From assembly GCA_900557255.1 (NCBI GenBank), contig USSA01000148.1, forward strand, positions 1-7,239: DNA of 7,239 nucleotides, written 5' to 3'. A program made the position numbers and the translations under genes. The first letter of the stretch is position 1; each line of letters opens with the position of its first letter. The DNA comes from an uncultured Prevotella sp. Lineage in GTDB: Bacteria; Bacteroidota; Bacteroidia; Bacteroidales; Bacteroidaceae. The notes beneath the pieces are model-generated. The model saw only the letters and a program-made list of their open reading frames with translations, was not told the origin of the DNA and did not search any database. This document shows, in pieces, positions 1 through 5,845 of this stretch.

Positions 1-247
1 GCATCTGACGGTCGTACAGCACGCTGTCAGCCCGTAATTTCTTATTACCAATCATCAGTCCTACCTCGTTGGCCATAAGGGCAGCAGGATAGCCCTTGTG
101 TCCTGTAAGGAAGTGGACGAAGTGCTGACGTACCCATTCTTCGGGCGTTAGAGCCACATAGCGACGGCGCAGAATATCGAAAATTCGTGGATGTTCCTTG
201 GTTCCCGATAACTTTATTTCGAAAGTTGGTAGATTTAATCGAATCAT
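1..247 (-). CDS. HsdR N-terminal-like (PD-(D/E)XK-type) small protein, partial (C-terminus off the left edge)
   Basis: Reading leftward from the ATG at 247 there is an open frame of 82 codons that leaves the window. The protein begins MIRLNLPTFEIKL and contains the stretch IFDILRRRYVALTPEEWVRQ (residues 22-41), then HFVHFL and KGYPAALMANEVG. This is the pattern I know from Bacteroidetes proteins annotated as 'type I restriction enzyme HsdR N-terminal domain' (HSDR_N_2). These are usually stand-alone proteins of roughly 150 residues, not full restriction subunits, so the name overstates the function. E61 and D74 (in RADSVLYD) lie where the nuclease fold would place its first acidic residues, but the rest of the active site is outside the window. 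No hsdM or hsdS gene is visible here. It is divergently oriented to the B3/B4 gene. The family call is fairly secure; the biological role is unknown. Confidence 0.8.
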   Translation of the reverse strand, partial: MIRLNLPTFEIKLSGTKEHPRIFDILRRRYVALTPEEWVRQHFVHFLTGHKGYPAALMANEVGLMIGNKKLRADSVLYDRQM

Positions 248-268
248 TTTCGTAATTTTGCTTTTAAA

Positions 269-304
269 TGCTGCATAAGCAGCAAACAGCATACAAAAGT
301 ATGC
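269..304 (-). promoter_or_regulatory. Promoter -7 element inside a palindrome, plus leader hairpin, for the HsdR-N-like gene
   Basis: On the minus strand, TACTTTTG (301 to 294) matches the Bacteroidetes -7 consensus TAnnTTTG. It sits inside the perfect inverted repeat GCATACAAAAGTATGC (289-304; 6-bp arms, 4-base centre). Just downstream, in what would be the leader, a second perfect inverted repeat TGCTGC-ATAA-GCAGCA (269-284) could form a 6-bp RNA hairpin about 20 bases before the ATG. I see no convincing -33 TTTG at the expected distance, so the promoter may need an activator or may be weak. The palindrome could be an operator, but no regulator can be named. Confidence 0.5.
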
Positions 305-385
305 AATTTTAACGAGAATAACGAGCCGTAAGGCTACCCGTTAATTTATTTTTACACCTTATAATATATATAAATAGACTGAACT

Positions 386-417
386 TTTGGCTATTCCAAT
401 ATTTCTTCGTACTTTTG
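386..417 (+). promoter_or_regulatory. Bacteroidetes housekeeping promoter of the B3/B4 gene
   Basis: TTTG at 386-389 and TACTTTTG at 410-417 match the -33 and -7 elements of the Bacteroidetes primary sigma factor, with a 20-base spacer. Transcription would start near 424, giving a leader of about 36 bases to the ATG at 460. The element decides the start codon: the upstream in-frame TTG at 415 lies within the -7 box and cannot be on the transcript. Confidence 0.85.
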
Positions 418-459
418 CCCTACCAATCAGTAAGGTTTAACAGAAAACGGAAATTCATC

Positions 460-1125
460 ATGAAAATTATTGTATCAGAAGAAATCGAATCGGTATGTCC
501 CACCTTTGTGGGAGCATGCGTGGAAGCCAATGTGGTAAACACCCCTTATTGTCAGGAACTTTGGGATGAAATCAATGCGCTCGGTGAGAAATACAGACAG
601 ACGCTGACCACGGAATCACTGAAAGAGATGAGTGGAATTGCCGCCACCCGAAAGGTGTACCGTGCCTGCGGCAAGGATCCATCTCGCTACCGTCCTGCAT
701 CAGAAGCCCTTATCCGAAGAATGCTGCAGGGCAAGGAACTCTACCAGAGAGATACGCTGGTGGATCTGGTGAACCTGGCGAGCATTGCATACGGCTACAG
801 CATCGGCGGATTTGATGCAGACAAGTTTGAAGGCGACACCCTGACCCTGGGCGTAGGCAAAGCCGGCGAACCATACGAAGGCATCGGCAGAGGCATGATT
901 AATATTGAAGGTCTGCCTGTTTACAGAGACAAGACAGGTGGTGTAGGAACTCCAACCAGCGACAACGAGCGAACCAAAATGAGTATTGACACCACCCATC
1001 TGGTGGTTCTCATCAACGGATATGACGGAGACGAACAGCACGTTCGCGAGAATGCCGAATACATTATCCAGCTTCTGAAGAAATATTGCCAGAGTGATGG
1101 AGGCAGCTACTTCATCTACAAATAA
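460..1125 (+). CDS. Stand-alone B3/B4 (phenylalanyl-tRNA synthetase beta-like) domain protein
   Basis: This 221-residue cytoplasmic protein has no signal peptide or membrane segment. It matches the B3/4 domain pattern: AATRKVYRACGKDPSRYRP (residues 61-79), DLVNLASIAYGYSIGGFD (102-119), LTLGVGKAGEPYEGIGRG (128-145) and TGGVGTPTSDNERTKM (159-174). In the beta subunit of phenylalanyl-tRNA synthetase this domain carries the editing site that hydrolyses mischarged Tyr-tRNA(Phe). Free-standing versions are presumed to act on aminoacyl-tRNA or related esters, but their substrates are generally untested. The domain spans nearly the whole protein, so it appears complete. I start it at ATG 460 because the promoter's -7 box overlaps the upstream TTG codon at 415. 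It is a single-gene unit: the neighbour on the left diverges, and downstream lies a non-coding repeat element beginning 5 bases after the stop. Confidence 0.88.
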   Translation: MKIIVSEEIESVCPTFVGACVEANVVNTPYCQELWDEINALGEKYRQTLTTESLKEMSGIAATRKVYRACGKDPSRYRPASEALIRRMLQGKELYQRDTLVDLVNLASIAYGYSIGGFDADKFEGDTLTLGVGKAGEPYEGIGRGMINIEGLPVYRDKTGGVGTPTSDNERTKMSIDTTHLVVLINGYDGDEQHVRENAEYIIQLLKKYCQSDGGSYFIYK

Positions 1126-1128
1126 AAT

Positions 1129-1154
1129 GGTGTGTCATAAGTTTATGATTCACC
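1129..1154. repeat. Imperfect palindrome at the left end of the element
   Basis: GGTG-tg-TCATAA (1129-1140) and TTATGA-tt-CACC (1143-1154) are complementary in two blocks, with a 2-base internal mismatch and a 2-base centre. The left terminal repeat can therefore fold on itself as well as pair with the right terminus 240 bases away. No equivalent self-palindrome is clear at the right end. In RNA it could form a hairpin just after the B3/B4 stop codon, but no U-tract follows, so it is not a classical terminator. Confidence 0.5.
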
Positions 1155-1162
1155 CTCTTCTA

Positions 1163-1263
1163 TTAGTTGAAAGAGATAGGATATGTTGCTGAAAGAGATA
1201 GGATATGTTGTTGGAAGAGACAGGATAAGTTGTTGGAAGAGATAGGATATGTTGTTGAGACAG
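1163..1263. repeat. Tandem repeat, 22-bp unit, about 4.6 copies
   Basis: Units run 1163-1184, 1185-1206, 1207-1228, 1229-1250 and a partial copy 1251-1263. The consensus is close to GTTGTTGGAAGAGATAGG followed by ATAT. The first copy is diverged at its 5' end, and copy three has C and A changes (GACAGGATAA). The period is not a multiple of three, so it is unlikely to be coding. Copies abut with no unique spacers, which excludes a CRISPR array. It lies inside the inverted-repeat element. Confidence 0.85.
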
Positions 1264-1277
1264 TCAGTATCTTCGGT

Positions 1278-1362
1278 CGCACAACAGCTGTTGTGCGCTT
1301 GCATAACAGCTGATATGCGCATGCACAACACCTGTTGTGCATGCGGTAGTCAACTGTTATAC
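1278..1362. repeat. Array of three palindromes (plus a degenerate fourth) with a 22-bp period
   Basis: Palindromes begin at 1279, 1301 and 1323, exactly 22 bp apart. GCACAACAGCTGTTGTGC (1279-1296) is perfect, and extends to 20 bp at 1278-1297. GCATAACAGCTGATATGC (1301-1318) has one mismatched pair. GCACAACACCTGTTGTGC (1323-1340) has a central C-C mismatch, but its flanks extend the arms to 13 bp (1318-1330 and 1333-1345). The 4-base linkers are GCTT and GCAT. A degenerate fourth unit in the same phase (1345-1362) keeps CAACTGTTATAC. In RNA these would form consecutive hairpins; in DNA they would place dyad-symmetric sites about two helical turns apart. Confidence 0.8.
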
Positions 1363-1390
1363 ACCAACTATTATCCAGACTTATGACACA

Positions 1391-1470
1391 TCCTCAAATT
1401 ATTTCTGTATATATCTCCTATTCTGCAAATTATATAGAATGGTGATAAACCCTCACTAACAAGGAAAATA
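1391..1470. other. A/T-rich spacer with no recognised feature
   Basis: Between the right end of the inverted-repeat element and the promoter cassette I see no open frame, RNA gene, terminator or repeat that I can support. Confidence 0.5.
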
Positions 1471-1574
1471 TTTCATAATTTTTAGGTATTGTACATTATT
1501 TAATAAATACGTACTTTTGCAGCCGGATTCAAGATAACATTTAATTATAAACATTTTAAAAGTTCAGAAAACAA
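1471..1574 (+). promoter_or_regulatory. Promoter and leader of the TonB receptor (copy 1 of a duplicated cassette)
   Basis: The -33 element is TATTG ending at 1491, and the -7 element is TACTTTTG at 1512-1519, with a 20-base spacer. Transcription would start near 1526, giving a leader of about 49 bases. From 1471 to 1532 the sequence matches 3801-3862 at 57 of 62 positions. The leaders then remain alignable, with one insertion in copy 2, through TTATAAACA and TTTAAAAGTT up to the start codon. The two transcription units are therefore very likely controlled together. Confidence 0.85.
1497..1509. promoter_or_regulatory. Candidate operator palindrome in the promoter spacer (copy 1)
   Basis: TATTTAATAAATA is a perfect inverted repeat (6-bp arms around a central A) between -33 and -7, where a bound repressor would block RNA polymerase. 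The identical 13-mer recurs at the same place in the second promoter. A Fur- or DtxR-type metal repressor would suit a siderophore-type receptor, but I cannot match it to a proven Bacteroidetes binding motif. Confidence 0.4.
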
Positions 1575-3701
1575 ATGAAGAATTTGACTTTTATCGTGCC
1601 GATGCTGACTATGACGGCTCTGTCAGCACAAGCTCAAAGCAGGATGGAAGACAGTACCATGCAGATTAAGGAAGTGGTAATCAGTACGACACGCATACCG
1701 GAGATCCGTTCCAATTCTGCTTCTACTGTAACCATTATCGGTCACCAGCAGATTGTAGAGATGAGCAAGATTGCTCCTGACATGTCCAAGATTCTCGGTC
1801 TTCTCACTCCCGGAATGGCACTTTCAAGCAACACCACGAGTTCGCGTTCTCAAAGTCTTCGAGGCCGTAGCGTGTTAGTGCTCATTGACGGAATTCCACA
1901 ATCAACTCCACTCCGTGCTACAGACCGTGACATCCGCACTATCGACCCGGCTGCCGTAGACCATATAGAAGTAGTGAAAGGCTCTACAGCACTCTATGGC
2001 AACGGTGCTATCGGTGGTGTCATCAATATCATCACTAAGAAGAGCTTGACGGATAAGGCTTTCAATGGACAAACCGCCATATCCGGCTCAACCTATGATT
2101 TCTTCCGCAAGAGCAAAGGACAAGGCTATAGATTTAATCAGCAGTTCTATGGCCGTGTCCGTCAGTTTGATTATCTCGTCAATGGATCCTATGGTCGCAC
2201 GGGAAGTAACGTAGATGGCGACGGACAGTATATCTCTCCAAGATATGGCCTTGGCGATACCCGTACAACCAATATCCTCACGAAGCTCGGCTATCAGTTT
2301 GACAGCAAGAACCGCTTAGAGTTTATGTACAACTACTATCGAAGCCTGCAAGACACGAAGCTGATTCCTCAGACTGGCAAGTATCTCGTCAGTCCAGCTG
2401 TGGGGGTGAAAGGAGACCGTGACCCTCAGGCCGTTGATGAAGGCACTCGCTATAACCATAATGGATACCTGAAATTTACATCCAAGGATATCTTCGCTCA
2501 TACCGATTTCGAGGCTTCTGCTTATGCTTCCAGCCTCTTCACCATCTACGATTTCCGTAAAGCTAACAAGAAACAGCCACGGTGGGAAGAGACAAGTGGG
2601 CAGTCAGCAGTCAAAGACCGGAAATTTGGCCTTCGTGCCCAGTTCGACACACGACTTGTCTTCTCCGACAATGTCTTTACGAACATTCTCTATGGCTATG
2701 ATTTCTTAAAGGACAAGACCGCCCAACCGCTTATCGACGGGAGGCTGTGGGTGCCATGGCTGACAAGCTACAACCATGCGCCTTTCGTTCAGACCAAGAC
2801 AACACTCTGGCAGTGGCTCAACGTTAAGGTGGGCGGACGTTATGACTTCATCCGTGTGAAAGTACCTGATTACCAGGTGCTGCGTAACAGACTTTCCGAT
2901 CCTGTAGTGGACGTTAAAGGTGGCAACCTCGACTATGACAACTTCTCGTTCAACGCCGGTATCTCTTTCAACAAGTACAAGGTCTTCCAGCCATTCATAG
3001 CGTTCTCTCAGGGATTTTCCATCTTTGATCTCGGTCGTACGCTGCGTGCCGCCAAGGCTGATGTGCTCTCGAAGATCTCAACGGAACCTGTAAAGACCGA
3101 TAACTACGAGGTGGGTGCATACTCCAATATCTCCAACTGGCTACAGCTGAATGCTTCTTTCTTCTACACCTACTCAAAACTGGGTAGTGACCTGGTGATA
3201 GAAAATGGGTTCTGGGTCGTCAACCGGAAGCCGCAGAAGGTGTATGGTGTTGAACTCAGTGCCGACGCACGTCTGTTAAGCAACCTCAAATCCGGTGTAA
3301 ACTTCACATGGATGGAAGGCAAGGTGAAGAGTGACGAGGGTAAATGGGATGCTTACATGTCGAATATCTCTATCCCCGCTCCGAAACTCGCACTGTATAT
3401 TAATTATGAGCCGCTGCGCAACACGTATGTCAACCTGCAGTACGTTCACACAGGTAAGCGTGATCGCTTCTCCACTAACGAGAAAGGTAACTACAATGAA
3501 GGCGAGGGCATCGTTAAGCGCATCAACCTGGTTAATATGACTGCTGGCTATAAACTCAAAAATTGGGATTTCAGTCTTGGCATCAGCAACCTGCTAAACA
3601 ACACTTATTACACGCCGGCCTCAATGATGATGGCGCGTGATGCTGAATATGCGCATGGCGACGGCCGTAACGTCACATTTACTGTCAGCTATCGTTACTA
3701 A
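1575..3701 (+). CDS. TonB-dependent outer-membrane receptor, ferric-siderophore type
   Basis: This 708-residue protein imports a large ligand across the outer membrane using TonB energy. A signal peptide (residues 1-20, cut after AQA) is followed by a TonB-box-like segment EVVISTTR (33-40). The plug domain (about 45-155) contains SLRGRSVLVLIDGIPQS (94-110), IDPAAVDHIEVVKGSTALYG (123-142) and GAIGGVINIITKK (144-156). The remainder is the 22-strand barrel, ending in the typical C-terminal aromatic stretch VTFTVSYRY. There is no N-terminal carboxypeptidase-regulatory-like domain and no SusD partner, so it is not a SusC glycan importer. The plug pattern is most like receptors for ferric hydroxamate or aerobactin-type siderophores (IutA/FhuE-like); that ligand class is inference, and haem is an alternative. 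Length is normal. It is transcribed alone, with a terminator at 3718-3760, but shares a promoter cassette with the downstream lipoprotein operon. Confidence 0.93.
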   Translation: MKNLTFIVPMLTMTALSAQAQSRMEDSTMQIKEVVISTTRIPEIRSNSASTVTIIGHQQIVEMSKIAPDMSKILGLLTPGMALSSNTTSSRSQSLRGRSVLVLIDGIPQSTPLRATDRDIRTIDPAAVDHIEVVKGSTALYGNGAIGGVINIITKKSLTDKAFNGQTAISGSTYDFFRKSKGQGYRFNQQFYGRVRQFDYLVNGSYGRTGSNVDGDGQYISPRYGLGDTRTTNILTKLGYQFDSKNRLEFMYNYYRSLQDTKLIPQTGKYLVSPAVGVKGDRDPQAVDEGTRYNHNGYLKFTSKDIFAHTDFEASAYASSLFTIYDFRKANKKQPRWEETSGQSAVKDRKFGLRAQFDTRLVFSDNVFTNILYGYDFLKDKTAQPLIDGRLWVPWLTSYNHAPFVQTKTTLWQWLNVKVGGRYDFIRVKVPDYQVLRNRLSDPVVDVKGGNLDYDNFSFNAGISFNKYKVFQPFIAFSQGFSIFDLGRTLRAAKADVLSKISTEPVKTDNYEVGAYSNISNWLQLNASFFYTYSKLGSDLVIENGFWVVNRKPQKVYGVELSADARLLSNLKSGVNFTWMEGKVKSDEGKWDAYMSNISIPAPKLALYINYEPLRNTYVNLQYVHTGKRDRFSTNEKGNYNEGEGIVKRINLVNMTAGYKLKNWDFSLGISNLLNNTYYTPASMMMARDAEYAHGDGRNVTFTVSYRY

Positions 3702-3717
3702 TCTTTACACACCGTTA

Positions 3718-3760
3718 AGAGGGCGGACATCCAGATGGTGTTCTGCCCTCTAATATTTTT
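3718..3760 (+). terminator. Rho-independent terminator after the TonB receptor
   Basis: AGAGGGC (3718-3724) pairs with GCCCTCT (3745-3751). A G-U pair and two more pairs continue inward, and the U-rich run TAATATTTTT follows (3751-3760). It begins 17 bases after the receptor stop codon and separates that gene from the next promoter. Confidence 0.85.
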
Positions 3761-3800
3761 AAAGTTTTTGTTACGGATGTCTTTCAATGAGGATGACGTA

Positions 3801-3909
3801 TTTCATTATTTTTAGGTATTGCACATTATTTAATAAATATGTACCTTTGCAGCCTGATTCAAAACAATATTTAATTTTAATTATAAACACTTTAAAAGTT
3901 AAAAAAACA
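3801..3909 (+). promoter_or_regulatory. Promoter and leader of the LRR lipoprotein operon (copy 2 of the duplicated cassette)
   Basis: The -33 element is TATTG ending at 3821, and the -7 element is TACCTTTG at 3842-3849, with a 20-base spacer. Transcription would start near 3856, with a leader of about 54 bases. It is nearly identical to 1471-1574; the leader has a short A/T-rich insertion (around 3870-3882) relative to copy 1. Its -7 box carries TACC instead of TACT. The in-frame ATG at 3787 lies upstream of this promoter and so is not the start of the lipoprotein. Confidence 0.85.
3827..3839. promoter_or_regulatory. Candidate operator palindrome in the promoter spacer (copy 2)
   Basis: The same TATTTAATAAATA inverted repeat as at 1497-1509, at the same distance from the -33 and -7 elements. 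Conservation of all 13 bases while neighbouring positions differ (3822, 3840, 3845) is mild support for a functional site. Confidence 0.4.
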
Positions 3910-5331
3910 ATGAAGATTTTTAAGAATTTTATCGGTCTCGCTGCCCTGGCACTCTGCCTCGGTTTCGCTTCTTGCAGCAGTGACGACGATGCACCTTCTT
4001 ATAGCAATGTGGCTGTAAGCAACTCAGAGTTGATGACTATCCTCAAAGCTAAGGGATACCAGTTTGATGAAAATGGCAAAATGCTCCTTGACGACAAAGC
4101 CAACAGCACCACATCTCTCGACCTTTCAGGCACAAAGGTTGATACCGCTGCCTTGAAGGAACTTTCTGTTTTTCCTAATTTGAAGGCGTTGAACCTTAGC
4201 AACAATGGCTATGGTCCAGTTTTCCATATCGCTTCACTTCCTTCACAGATTACAGGTCTTGACTTGCAAGGCAATGACATCTATGACTTCGACGGTTTGG
4301 TAACAGCCAAGGTTGAGAATGATGAGGTGAAAGCTACTATCCTTCATGAGTTTACAAAACTTTATCTCCCTGCTTCTTGCAAGTATAATGTAGAGGACTT
4401 GATGCCTTTCTATACAGAGAATGAGGCGGAGAATAAGACAGTTGACATGCAAATGGTGAACGACAAGGGCTCTTTGGAGAAGTATAATACTTTGAGAGAG
4501 ATTCCCGATGAGTACTTCCGTGCTTATTTGAAAAAGAAGTTTGCTTCATTGTTCACAGACGATACACACATAGATATTAGCAAACCAATGAAAAATTCAG
4601 AGCAGGGAGAAAGTATTCACTTATGGTATTCAAGTCAGTATGAAAATATAGATAAGATAAACTCAATTGAGGGAGTAGAATATTTTGTCAACAATCCTTA
4701 CTATCAAGATTTTTATGTTTCAATTGGTTATACTAAACACTATACTATTGGATACATAATGCCAGGAGCTAACATTAAAGGACTTCAGTTCACTAATATT
4801 TCAACCCCTAATGGAGTTGATTTGACTAAAGCAAAAAAACTTGCAACTGTAACTTTTGGTAATGACGACTATTTGACATCTTTGGATTTGTCAAACACGG
4901 TTGTTGCCAATCAACAGCTTGATGACTTTGATGCGACTGTTTCCAATATGTTGGAAATTACCAATTGTAAGAATTTGTCAAGTTTAATGCTTCCAAAGAA
5001 TCCTATTGGTGTAATCAATACAGTTCTTTTGTCTAATTTACCAAGTCTTAATAATGTAGATTTAAGTTCAATCAAAGCAATTTCAACTCTTTGCATATTT
5101 CAAATGCATAATGCAAGTATTAAGTACCCAGCATTGACCAATGTTTATTATGCTGCAAAAAATACATTGGAAGAATTAGCTTCAAAGCATAAGATTTCCT
5201 TCTGTTTATCAAAGAACGTTTTTGAAAAAAGTGAGACCCAGAATTTCATCACAAGTTACAAAGCAAGTCTTAGAGATAGATATTATTCATACGAAGAATA
5301 TGATTCGTTCCCTTGGAGCGAAAACATCTAA
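3910..5331 (+). CDS. Surface-exposed leucine-rich-repeat lipoprotein
   Basis: This 473-residue protein has a lipoprotein signal peptide ending FASC (lipidated C22) followed by SSDDD, which resembles the Bacteroidetes lipoprotein surface-export signal, so it is probably anchored outside the cell. Two similar modules follow. The first (about 35-135) has a capping helix NSELMTILKAKGY, an EF-hand-like turn FDENGKMLLDD, then LRRs (TSLDLSGT, LKALNLSNN, ITGLDLQGN). The second (about 196-390) starts IPDEYFRAYLKKKF, a common cap of Bacteroidetes LRR proteins, then INSIEGVEYF, LTSLDLSNT, LSSLMLPKN and LNNVDLSS. LRRs usually bind protein or other ligands; no enzymatic motif is seen. The ATG at 3910 is chosen from the signal peptide and the promoter position. 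It is the first gene of an operon with the next two. G+C content falls sharply after about 4550, suggesting a mosaic gene. The ligand is unknown; an accessory role to the receptor is inferred from the shared promoter. Confidence 0.85.
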   Translation: MKIFKNFIGLAALALCLGFASCSSDDDAPSYSNVAVSNSELMTILKAKGYQFDENGKMLLDDKANSTTSLDLSGTKVDTAALKELSVFPNLKALNLSNNGYGPVFHIASLPSQITGLDLQGNDIYDFDGLVTAKVENDEVKATILHEFTKLYLPASCKYNVEDLMPFYTENEAENKTVDMQMVNDKGSLEKYNTLREIPDEYFRAYLKKKFASLFTDDTHIDISKPMKNSEQGESIHLWYSSQYENIDKINSIEGVEYFVNNPYYQDFYVSIGYTKHYTIGYIMPGANIKGLQFTNISTPNGVDLTKAKKLATVTFGNDDYLTSLDLSNTVVANQQLDDFDATVSNMLEITNCKNLSSLMLPKNPIGVINTVLLSNLPSLNNVDLSSIKAISTLCIFQMHNASIKYPALTNVYYAAKNTLEELASKHKISFCLSKNVFEKSETQNFITSYKASLRDRYYSYEEYDSFPWSENI

Positions 5332-5365
5332 ATATAAATTATTATTCACAATTAATTAAAATTTT

Positions 5366-5836
5366 ATGAAAAAGATTTATTTTATGCTTTTAGCCGTTGT
5401 AGCAATGGCTATGATGCCAAGTACAATGATGGCAGCATCTCTTAATGAAGCTGCTCCAATGAGTGTGGTTAAGGCTGGTAATATCAGCGGAACATTAGAT
5501 GTTCAAATGGGAAGCCATACTAACACTTTCACTAATTTCAGTGATTTAACTGTTACCGAGAATAGTGATAACACTATCAACATCACCATCAACAATCTTC
5601 AGATAGGTTCTATGCCTGGCAAGATTTCTGTCAATGCCAAGAATGTTCCTTTGGATGGAACTACTGATGAATATACTGAGGTTGTAACTTTCAAGTTCCT
5701 TGGAACTAGTTACTACAATGCTGATATTATGGCTAAGAAGAATGATGATGGTAAGTTGTATTTTGAAATTACAACTAAGGATGCCACATATTTAGGTGTA
5801 CCATTCACAGCCATAGTTAAGTTTACTCAAAACTAA
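5366..5836 (+). CDS. Small secreted calycin-like (beta-barrel) protein
   Basis: This 156-residue protein has a type I signal peptide (about 1-24, MKK..., hydrophobic core, ending MMAA) and no lipobox cysteine, so it is expected to be periplasmic or secreted. The mature part is almost all beta-strand-like. GNISGTLDVQM (38-48), SDLTVTENSDNTINITINNL (59-78), a short turn, NAKNVPLD (90-97), then VVTFKFLG and LYFEITTKDA resemble the Bacteroidetes 'calycin-like' domain, a lipocalin-type barrel family of generally unknown ligand. The start codon lies 34 bases after the LRR gene stop, with no terminator or promoter between, so it is co-transcribed. It is A/T-rich, like the 3' part of the LRR gene. 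The fold assignment is moderately confident. A role as a binding protein for a small hydrophobic or iron-containing molecule is inference. Confidence 0.75.
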   Translation: MKKIYFMLLAVVAMAMMPSTMMAASLNEAAPMSVVKAGNISGTLDVQMGSHTNTFTNFSDLTVTENSDNTINITINNLQIGSMPGKISVNAKNVPLDGTTDEYTEVVTFKFLGTSYYNADIMAKKNDDGKLYFEITTKDATYLGVPFTAIVKFTQN

Positions 5837-5845
5837 TCAATAATT

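Larger units (their letters stand above)
1131..1390. mobile_element. 260-bp non-coding element with 12-bp terminal inverted repeats (MITE-like)
   Basis: The ends are perfect inverted repeats: TGTGTCATAAGT (1131-1142) and ACTTATGACACA (1379-1390). With one mismatch at 1130/1391, the pairing extends to GG (1129-1130) and the C at 1392. Inside are a 22-bp tandem repeat (1163-1263) and three palindromes also spaced at 22 bp (1278-1345). No reading frame inside has recognisable coding character. The arrangement of short inverted termini with structured, non-coding internal DNA resembles a miniature inverted-repeat element. I cannot identify a clear target-site duplication: AAAT occurs at 1125-1128 and at 1396-1399, but it is not flush with the termini. 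It could instead be a structured 3' region of the B3/B4 transcript, since it starts right after that gene's stop codon. Confidence 0.55.

Noticed and set aside
1..247. Genuine type I restriction system
   Set aside because: Only the small HsdR-N-like domain is seen, in the context of a divergent housekeeping-type gene, with no hsdM or hsdS evidence in the window.
415..459. N-terminal extension of the B3/B4 gene from a TTG start
   Set aside because: The TTG overlaps the promoter -7 box, and the added residues (MPYQSVRFNRKRKFI) do not resemble the start of the family.
1143..1331. Minus-strand open frame of 62 codons in the repeat element
   Set aside because: It is produced by 22-bp tandem repeats and palindromes; there is no family resemblance and no promoter or leader of its own.
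1163..1362. CRISPR array
   Set aside because: Units abut or are separated by only 4 bases, with no unique spacers, and no cas gene is nearby.
3787..3909. In-frame upstream extension of the LRR lipoprotein
   Set aside because: It would bury the signal peptide 41 residues inside the protein and run through the promoter and leader; the lipoprotein signal begins at 3910.
1575..5331. SusC/SusD-type polysaccharide utilisation pair
   Set aside because: The receptor lacks the SusC N-terminal domain and is about 300 residues shorter than typical SusC; the neighbouring lipoprotein has leucine-rich repeats, not SusD helices.
3910..5331. HmuY haemophore
   Set aside because: The protein shows LRR motifs and IPD-type caps and is about twice HmuY's length, with no HmuY-like pattern that I can see.
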